A DNA stretch of 10,126 bases from positions 1-10,126 of the forward strand of contig JAFTBA010000328.1 in NCBI GenBank assembly GCA_017458545.1, read 5' to 3'. Both the position numbers and the translations under genes were made by a program. Below the pieces are notes generated by a model, which did not search any database, was not told where the DNA came from, and saw nothing but the letters and a program-made list of their open reading frames with translations. Of the stretch, positions 5,713 through 10,126 are shown in pieces. This DNA is from Synergistaceae bacterium. GTDB lineage: Bacteria > Synergistota > Synergistia > Synergistales > Aminobacteriaceae. The stretch's first letter is position 1. Each line of letters starts with the position of its first letter.

Positions 5713-6636
5713 TCAGTCCTGATTATGTTCCTGAAGCTCTACGCCTAACATCTTTATCCCGTAGCGCATGACCTTCAGCATTTCTGCCATATTCCTCATA
5801 ATTTCGGTTGAGTTTGCGGCATTGAGGGTGATGAAGTCCTCGAACTCTGATTTGTTTATCCTCAGCAGTAACATATCGCTGAACGCAACTACAGTGTAAA
5901 TACCCGGTTCACCCGTCAGCACAGAATATTCACCGAATGTTCTTCCCTCTTTGAGGCTGCCCAGAACATACTCATCAGGTTTCCCGTAATTCATATAGCA
6001 CACTGCACGCCCTGAAATGATCTTGTATATCTCATCATTCACTGAGCCTTCATTGAGTATTACGCTGTCAGCCGGAACTTTGAAGATTTTTGCCTGATCT
6101 ATTTTCGTGCGTTTGAGTTCCTCATAATTGAAAACGACAATGTTCCTTTCATTTTGGAAAGTACCTGTGCTGAGTGTCTCTGTGATTTTCTGCAGAAGTC
6201 CGGCCTCAGCAAGAAAAGAATCATCTATGCATGTGATAATCAGGAATACACTGCTCATCTCTAAGGCTTCTTTTATGGCCTTAGCAAATATCTTCGGGAA
6301 CACTGAATCTCTGGCTGCAAGTTTGTCAGCACTTTCGATAATAAGAACAAGCCTGTTGTCTTTCTGTCTTGCGGCAATGTACTTGAAAGCGTCATCCCAG
6401 AACGGCATTTCTGAACTTTTGTTGTCATTATAATGAGAGAGTACGAGCTTTGAAAACAGACTGAGGTTAGCTCTGTTGTTCGAGAAGCAGGGAAAGAAAT
6501 AAATAGAATTTTTATTAGAACAGAAATTTTCGAGAATGGCTGAGTTTTTTGCGCCTTTAAGCACTATAAACTTGAAGCCCTTATCGCCGTAAAGAGCCTC
6601 AAGTTCATGAATCTCTTTCTCCAGTCCTATTAACAT
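5713..6636 (-). CDS. Inactive ATPase_2-like domain fused to a cyclic-nucleotide-binding-like domain
   Basis: Soluble two-domain protein of 307 residues, role unknown. Residues 1-165 resemble the ATPase_2 (archaeal-type ATPase, DUF234-linked) fold: LEKEIHELEALY, FKFIVLKG, NLSLFSKLV, FWDDAFKYIAARQKDNRLVL and SSVFLIITC sit in family order. The Walker A region reads KGAKNSAILENF, with no GKT and about three residues fewer than normal, and the Walker B end is IIES, not IDE. ATP hydrolysis is therefore unlikely. Residues about 178-270 form a cyclic-nucleotide-binding fold (VPADSVILNEG, IISGRAVCYM, FGEYSVLTGEP), followed by a helical tail to 307. FGE (234-236) is kept, but the Arg expected after Pro244 is Gly245, so cAMP or cGMP binding is doubtful. 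There is no DNA-binding helix, so it is not a Crp/Fnr regulator. It follows the kinase gene by one base and is last in the operon. Confidence 0.8.
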   Translation of the reverse strand: MLIGLEKEIHELEALYGDKGFKFIVLKGAKNSAILENFCSNKNSIYFFPCFSNNRANLSLFSKLVLSHYNDNKSSEMPFWDDAFKYIAARQKDNRLVLIIESADKLAARDSVFPKIFAKAIKEALEMSSVFLIITCIDDSFLAEAGLLQKITETLSTGTFQNERNIVVFNYEELKRTKIDQAKIFKVPADSVILNEGSVNDEIYKIISGRAVCYMNYGKPDEYVLGSLKEGRTFGEYSVLTGEPGIYTVVAFSDMLLLRINKSEFEDFITLNAANSTEIMRNMAEMLKVMRYGIKMLGVELQEHNQD

Positions 6637-6637
6637 T

Positions 6638-7054
6638 TCAGTTTTCCCTGCCTCCGATTAACTTTCTCATAGTAAAGACGTTGCAGCCGTCTTTGTATTC
6701 ATAGCTTACTTCGTCCATGCTCTTCTTGACCATGTAGATACCCAGTCCTCCTACGTCGCGTTCCTCAGCAGGAAGCGTTATATCGGGGTCAGGCTTTGCC
6801 AAAGGGTCATAAGGCATTCCGCTGTCAGTGAATGTGATTTCGGCAAACTCACCCGTTTTGCCTATGCTGATTTTCGCCTCGCCCGTTGAGTCACCGTAAG
6901 CATAATGGGCTATGTTCACGAAAATTTCTTCGGCGGCAATGTTAATCTGATGCAGCGCCTTTAACGGACAGTTCCACTGCTCAAGATAACCGTCAATAAA
7001 ATCAAGTACTTCATCAAGTTTCTGAATATCTGCTTCCGTAGTAAGTTCCTTCAA
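6638..7054 (-). CDS. RsbW-like serine/threonine kinase (HATPase_c_2), anti-sigma type
   Basis: Small cytoplasmic protein kinase of the GHKL fold used in partner switching: it phosphorylates a STAS-domain antagonist and, when free, holds another partner such as a sigma factor. The 138 residues show the N box AAEEIFVNIAHYAY (Glu43, Asn47), the G1 box TFTDSGMPYDP (Asp77, Gly79) and the G2 box VGGLGIYMVKKSMDEV (Gly102-Gly105), all intact, so it should bind ATP. The start is a TTG; no in-frame ATG exists before residue 80, and the upstream in-frame codons reach the phosphatase stop after two triplets. AAGGAAG lies 11 bases upstream. It sits 6 bases after the second phosphatase gene and 1 base before the next gene, so it belongs to the same operon. 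Its STAS substrate is not in the window. Confidence 0.9.
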   Translation of the reverse strand: MKELTTEADIQKLDEVLDFIDGYLEQWNCPLKALHQINIAAEEIFVNIAHYAYGDSTGEAKISIGKTGEFAEITFTDSGMPYDPLAKPDPDITLPAEERDVGGLGIYMVKKSMDEVSYEYKDGCNVFTMRKLIGGREN

Positions 7055-7060
7055 GTTGCC

Positions 7061-8674
7061 TTATACTTCCTTTCCGTAAAATTTCAGCGACATCATAGTT
7101 ATATCATCAAACTGCGGAGCGTCTCCCGTGAAATCATCAACAGACTTCTTCATCGTTATCAGTATATCCTTAACGCTCATTCCTACAGTGCCGTTAAGTG
7201 CTTCAATCATTCTGTCTGTTCCGTAGAGTTCACTGTTTGAATTTGTCGCCTCTGCTACTCCGTCAGTGTACAGGTATAATTCATCGCCCTTATTCAGTTT
7301 GAACTCATACTGTTTGAACTTCATGCCTTCCATTGTTGCGACAGCAGGACTGTTTTTAGCTTTAAGCAGCTCGTAGTGTCCCGTCTCTTTCCTGTAAACG
7401 GCAGGGTATTCATGGCCTGCATTTGCTGCGATGATATTACCCGTTGAGATTTCGAGTATTCCGAGCCACACCGTAACGAATAATTCGGGCTCATTGCCCT
7501 CGCATAACTGAGTGTTCACGTCAGCAAGAATCTCCGAAGGAGTTCCGCCCATCATTGAGCGCGTTCTGATTAACGCTTTCGATATTGCCATGAACAGCGC
7601 GGCAGGAACTCCCTTCCCTGAGACATCGGCCATAACCAGAGCAATATGATTTTCATCAGTCATAAAGAAATCGTAAAAATCTCCTCCGACTTCCTTAGCA
7701 GGATTCATTGACGCAAAAATCTCAAGCTCTTTCATCACAGGGAACTCATGAGGCAGCATACTCAACTGAATACCTGCTGCTATGTCAAGTTCGGCCTTAA
7801 TCTGCTCGCGTTCTTTAGTGATTCTCGTTATGTTGTCGATGTAACTCAGTACTTGAACCTCCATCGCGTCAACAGTCCGCGCAAGCTGTCCGATTTCGTT
7901 CTCAGACGTAATCTGATGAGCAAGTGCCGATTCTGACTCGGTGTGTTCGTCAGCAAAACGCCGTGCTTCTTCCGCGATCTTCTGAACAGGAACAACCAGC
8001 ACACGCCAAAGATATATCCTGTAAAAAATAAACACAATTACAACGAAAACAACCGCTGCCATTGCAACGTGCCTGACGTATGATTTCCTGAAAAAGTCAA
8101 GGTGTTCCATTTGACGCTGTACGCAGAGTATCCAGTCAACAGTCCTGGAATTTCCAGTCTTCACGGGAATCATTACGGTAATGTGATGGCCTGTTTTGCT
8201 GTCGCCCTTGTCGCGGAATATCGCTGCCATTTCCTTTCCGTTTTCGCAGATGTCCCTGTAAGCCTGTTTGTATTCGTCATTCGTTGTTTCCCTGATATAA
8301 CCGCTGGGGTAGCGTTCATAATTGAACGAACCGTTCCTGACGCTCAGGAAAAACTCAATGTGATTGTAATCGCTTTTGTCGGGACGTATTAAATAAATGA
8401 ATGTTGCGTCCTGAGTGTTTGCGAGTCTCTCCCATTCGTCATTGAGCAGTTTGAATCGCAGCCGGTACTCCGAGTCTGCAAGCTGTCCCGTAATAAGTTC
8501 AGGGGTTATCATTGTCGCTGCTGTCTGGGCTGTGTGGTATGCACACTCCTCGTATTGTGCTGCGGAAGACGCTGTGAACTCGTTATAGCCGTTTACGCAG
8601 ACGAGAACCGTTAACGCACAAAGCGCAAGGACAATACCGGCTGTAATCTGTACTGCCAGTTTCCTGCTTAACAT
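7061..8674 (-). CDS. Membrane sensor SpoIIE/PP2C-type serine phosphatase (second of tandem pair)
   Basis: RsbU-like phosphatase that presumably removes phosphate from a STAS-domain antagonist in response to an outside signal. Order in the 537 residues: short N tail, TM1 about 8-28, an extracytoplasmic region about 29-200 that looks like a Cache-type sensor (ATFIYLIRPD, HHITVMIPVKTG, VDWILCVQRQ), TM2 about 202-224, HAMP linker to about 278, a coiled coil with the family signature KAELDIAAGIQLSMLP, and the SpoIIE domain about 315-535. Metal-binding acids are all present: Asp332 (GGDFYDF), Asp350 (ADVSGKG), Asp471 (YTDGVAEA) and Asp523/524 (FDDITM). The ATG overlaps the upstream phosphatase gene by 7 bases; the ribosome site is weak. 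Its catalytic domain is nearly identical to that of the upstream gene, while the sensor is not. The specific signal is unknown. Confidence 0.92.
   Translation of the reverse strand: MLSRKLAVQITAGIVLALCALTVLVCVNGYNEFTASSAAQYEECAYHTAQTAATMITPELITGQLADSEYRLRFKLLNDEWERLANTQDATFIYLIRPDKSDYNHIEFFLSVRNGSFNYERYPSGYIRETTNDEYKQAYRDICENGKEMAAIFRDKGDSKTGHHITVMIPVKTGNSRTVDWILCVQRQMEHLDFFRKSYVRHVAMAAVVFVVIVFIFYRIYLWRVLVVPVQKIAEEARRFADEHTESESALAHQITSENEIGQLARTVDAMEVQVLSYIDNITRITKEREQIKAELDIAAGIQLSMLPHEFPVMKELEIFASMNPAKEVGGDFYDFFMTDENHIALVMADVSGKGVPAALFMAISKALIRTRSMMGGTPSEILADVNTQLCEGNEPELFVTVWLGILEISTGNIIAANAGHEYPAVYRKETGHYELLKAKNSPAVATMEGMKFKQYEFKLNKGDELYLYTDGVAEATNSNSELYGTDRMIEALNGTVGMSVKDILITMKKSVDDFTGDAPQFDDITMMSLKFYGKEV
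7094..7720 (-). repeat. Direct repeat copy A (catalytic domain of second phosphatase)
   Basis: This stretch aligns without gaps to 8698-9324 at a constant offset of 1604 bases. Hand alignment of about 170 bases near 7120-7290 gave about 11 mismatches, mostly silent. It covers the SpoIIE domain from near its start to the FDD motif; homology upstream of it is weaker and includes an indel. Confidence 0.85.
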
Positions 8675-10126
8675 TTCCCGAAGTACCTGAGAGAAAGCAT
8701 AGTTATATCATCGAACTGAGGAGCATCTCCGGTGAAATCGTCAACAGATTTCTTCATCGTCATCAGTATATCCTTAACGTTCATTCCTACAGTGCCGTCA
8801 AGTGCTTCAATCATTCTGTCTGTTCCGTAGAGTTCATTGTTTGAATTTGTCGCCTCTGCTACTCCGTCAGTGTAGATGTACAATTCATCGCCCTGATTCA
8901 GCTTGAACTCAGTCTGTTTGAACTTCATGCCTTCCATTGTTGCGACAGCAGGACTGTTCTTAGCTTTGAGCAGCTCGTAGTGTCCTGTTTCTTTCCTGTA
9001 GACGGCAGGGTATTCATGTCCTGCGTTGGCTGCGATGATGTTACCCGTTGAGATTTCGAGTATTCCGAGCCAGACCGTAACGAACAATTCAGCCTCGTTG
9101 CCCTCGCATAACTGGTTGTTGACATCGGCGAGAATCTCTGAGGGTGTTCCTCCCATGAGGGCCCTGTTCTTTATGAGCGTCTTCGATATAACCATGAACA
9201 GCGCAGCAGGTACACCCTTACCTGAAACATCAGCCATAACGAGTGCTAAATGGTCATCGTCAATCAGGAAGAAATCATAGAAATCTCCTCCTACTTCTTT
9301 GGCAGGGGTCATAGTCGCGTAAATGTCGAACTCCTTACGGTCCGGGAAAGGAGGGAATATTCTCGGTAACATATCGGCCTGAATCTGAGTCGCAACGTTA
9401 AGTTCAGCACTGATACGTTCTTTTTCCGCAGTTACTTTTCTGAGGTTATCGAGATAATTTTTGAGGTTAGTCTGCATTTCATTGAAACGTTTTGCGAGCT
9501 GGCCGACCTCATCTTTTGAACGGACAGGTATTTTGCTGTCGAAATTACCTTCACCGACCTCGTGAACGCTCACGGTCAGTTCCTCAATAGGACGCGTGAT
9601 AGTTCCAGAAACTGCGAACGAAAGCATTATGACTATGATACCTATGACCGCGAAGAATATCATGAACAGTCTCAGAATCGCAAAGAGTAATTTCTGCATT
9701 TGCTGCTGTGAACTTTCTGTGAGAGCATCGCTTTCAGTTTTGGCTCTTACGGCAGGGGCAGTAACTTCACGGGTCTCAATGCTGGCGCAGAATATCCATC
9801 CTGTTTCGTTGAGTCTGGAAAATGCAAGATAACTGTTCTGACCTTCATACATAGTTTCCCTGATTCCTATGGCTGAGTTTTTGAGCATACTGATGAACGA
9901 AGGATCACTGACATGTTCGCTGAGTTCAGGCTGAAATCCCTGCTCTTCCATTTTGGGATGGGCTATGAAATTCAAATCGGAATCAACTATGAAACATGAG
10001 CCTGTATCACCTATTTTGAGTTTCATTGTGTCCTCAATTATGCTCGTGAGGAAAACATCGGAAGCAACTACGCCGACAGTTTCTCCGGAAGCGTCGCGGT
10101 AAGACATGGCCGCAGTAATGCAGACA
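8668..10126 (-). CDS. Membrane sensor SpoIIE/PP2C-type serine phosphatase (first of tandem pair, N terminus outside window)
   Basis: Same enzyme class as the next gene. The frame is open to the right edge (upstream codons read VCITAA before the Met at 10107), so the N terminus and first membrane helix are missing. Numbering from that Met: residues 1-110 are the end of a double-Cache-type sensor (SGETVGVVASDVFLTSI, DTGSCFIVDSDLNFIAHP, GWIFCASI), a membrane helix lies at about 139-165, HAMP about 167-217 (TRPIEELTVSVHEVGEGNF), a coiled coil ending in SAELNVATQIQADMLP, then SpoIIE about 260-475. The acids Asp275, Asp293, Asp414 and Asp466/467 match the catalytic metal site. Cache domains usually bind small molecules such as amino or carboxylic acids; the ligand here is unknown. 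It ends 7 bases inside its paralogue. Confidence 0.92.
   Translation of the reverse strand, partial: VCITAAMSYRDASGETVGVVASDVFLTSIIEDTMKLKIGDTGSCFIVDSDLNFIAHPKMEEQGFQPELSEHVSDPSFISMLKNSAIGIRETMYEGQNSYLAFSRLNETGWIFCASIETREVTAPAVRAKTESDALTESSQQQMQKLLFAILRLFMIFFAVIGIIVIMLSFAVSGTITRPIEELTVSVHEVGEGNFDSKIPVRSKDEVGQLAKRFNEMQTNLKNYLDNLRKVTAEKERISAELNVATQIQADMLPRIFPPFPDRKEFDIYATMTPAKEVGGDFYDFFLIDDDHLALVMADVSGKGVPAALFMVISKTLIKNRALMGGTPSEILADVNNQLCEGNEAELFVTVWLGILEISTGNIIAANAGHEYPAVYRKETGHYELLKAKNSPAVATMEGMKFKQTEFKLNQGDELYIYTDGVAEATNSNNELYGTDRMIEALDGTVGMNVKDILMTMKKSVDDFTGDAPQFDDITMLSLRYFGKC
8698..9324 (-). repeat. Direct repeat copy B (catalytic domain of first phosphatase)
   Basis: Partner of the copy at 7094-7720. 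A run of 59 consecutive amino acids, from ELFVTVWLG to GMKFKQ, is identical in the two proteins while the DNA beneath it carries several silent differences. Confidence 0.85.

Noticed and set aside
5713..6636. Crp/Fnr-type transcription factor
   Set aside because: The cyclic-nucleotide fold is at the C-terminal end and is followed only by a short helical tail, with no winged helix.

Overview
The window looks like bacterial chromosome from an anaerobe with a GC content a little under or around half by eye. My best guess is a Synergistota member from a gut or rumen setting. The hints are separate, overlapping secD and secF, a two-subunit oxygen-sensitive [4Fe-4S] tartrate dehydratase, and a phosphatase/kinase partner-switching operon. 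This is judgement from gene content, not a search, and a Firmicutes-type anaerobe is not excluded. I saw no tRNA, rRNA, CRISPR array, insertion sequence or phage gene, and coding density is high throughout.

Layout. (1) Bases 1-1347, plus strand: the 3' end of secD and all of secF, overlapping by one base, closed by a hairpin terminator that probably works in both directions. (2) Bases 1427-4256, minus strand: a catabolic operon transcribed as SLC13/DASS-type anion transporter, then ttdA, then ttdB. ttdA and ttdB closely resemble the two subunits of L(+)-tartrate dehydratase, so the operon probably imports tartrate (or a related C4 dicarboxylate) and dehydrates it to oxaloacetate. It has a strong sigma70-type promoter whose -10 box lies inside an inverted repeat. 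(3) Bases 4387-5605, minus strand: two overlapping GntR-family regulators with FCD-type ligand domains. The second keeps most of the metal-binding residues and the first has lost nearly all of them. Their promoter lies just after the terminator of the next operon and contains a TGTATACA palindrome typical of GntR operators. (4) Bases 5713-10126, minus strand: a signalling operon running from the right edge. It holds two membrane-anchored SpoIIE/PP2C phosphatases with different sensor domains but nearly identical catalytic domains, an RsbW-like serine kinase, and a protein that joins a dead ATPase_2-type fold to a cyclic-nucleotide-binding-like domain. It ends in a clear intrinsic terminator.

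How it works together. Blocks 2 and 3 read as one inducible uptake-and-breakdown module with its own regulator pair. Block 4 reads as a partner-switching circuit in which two different extracellular inputs feed one kinase. The usual STAS antagonist and sigma factor are not in the window and may lie beyond the right edge. The least ordinary item is the last gene of block 4, where both the nucleoside-triphosphate site and the cyclic-nucleotide pocket look eroded, suggesting a binding or scaffold role rather than catalysis.
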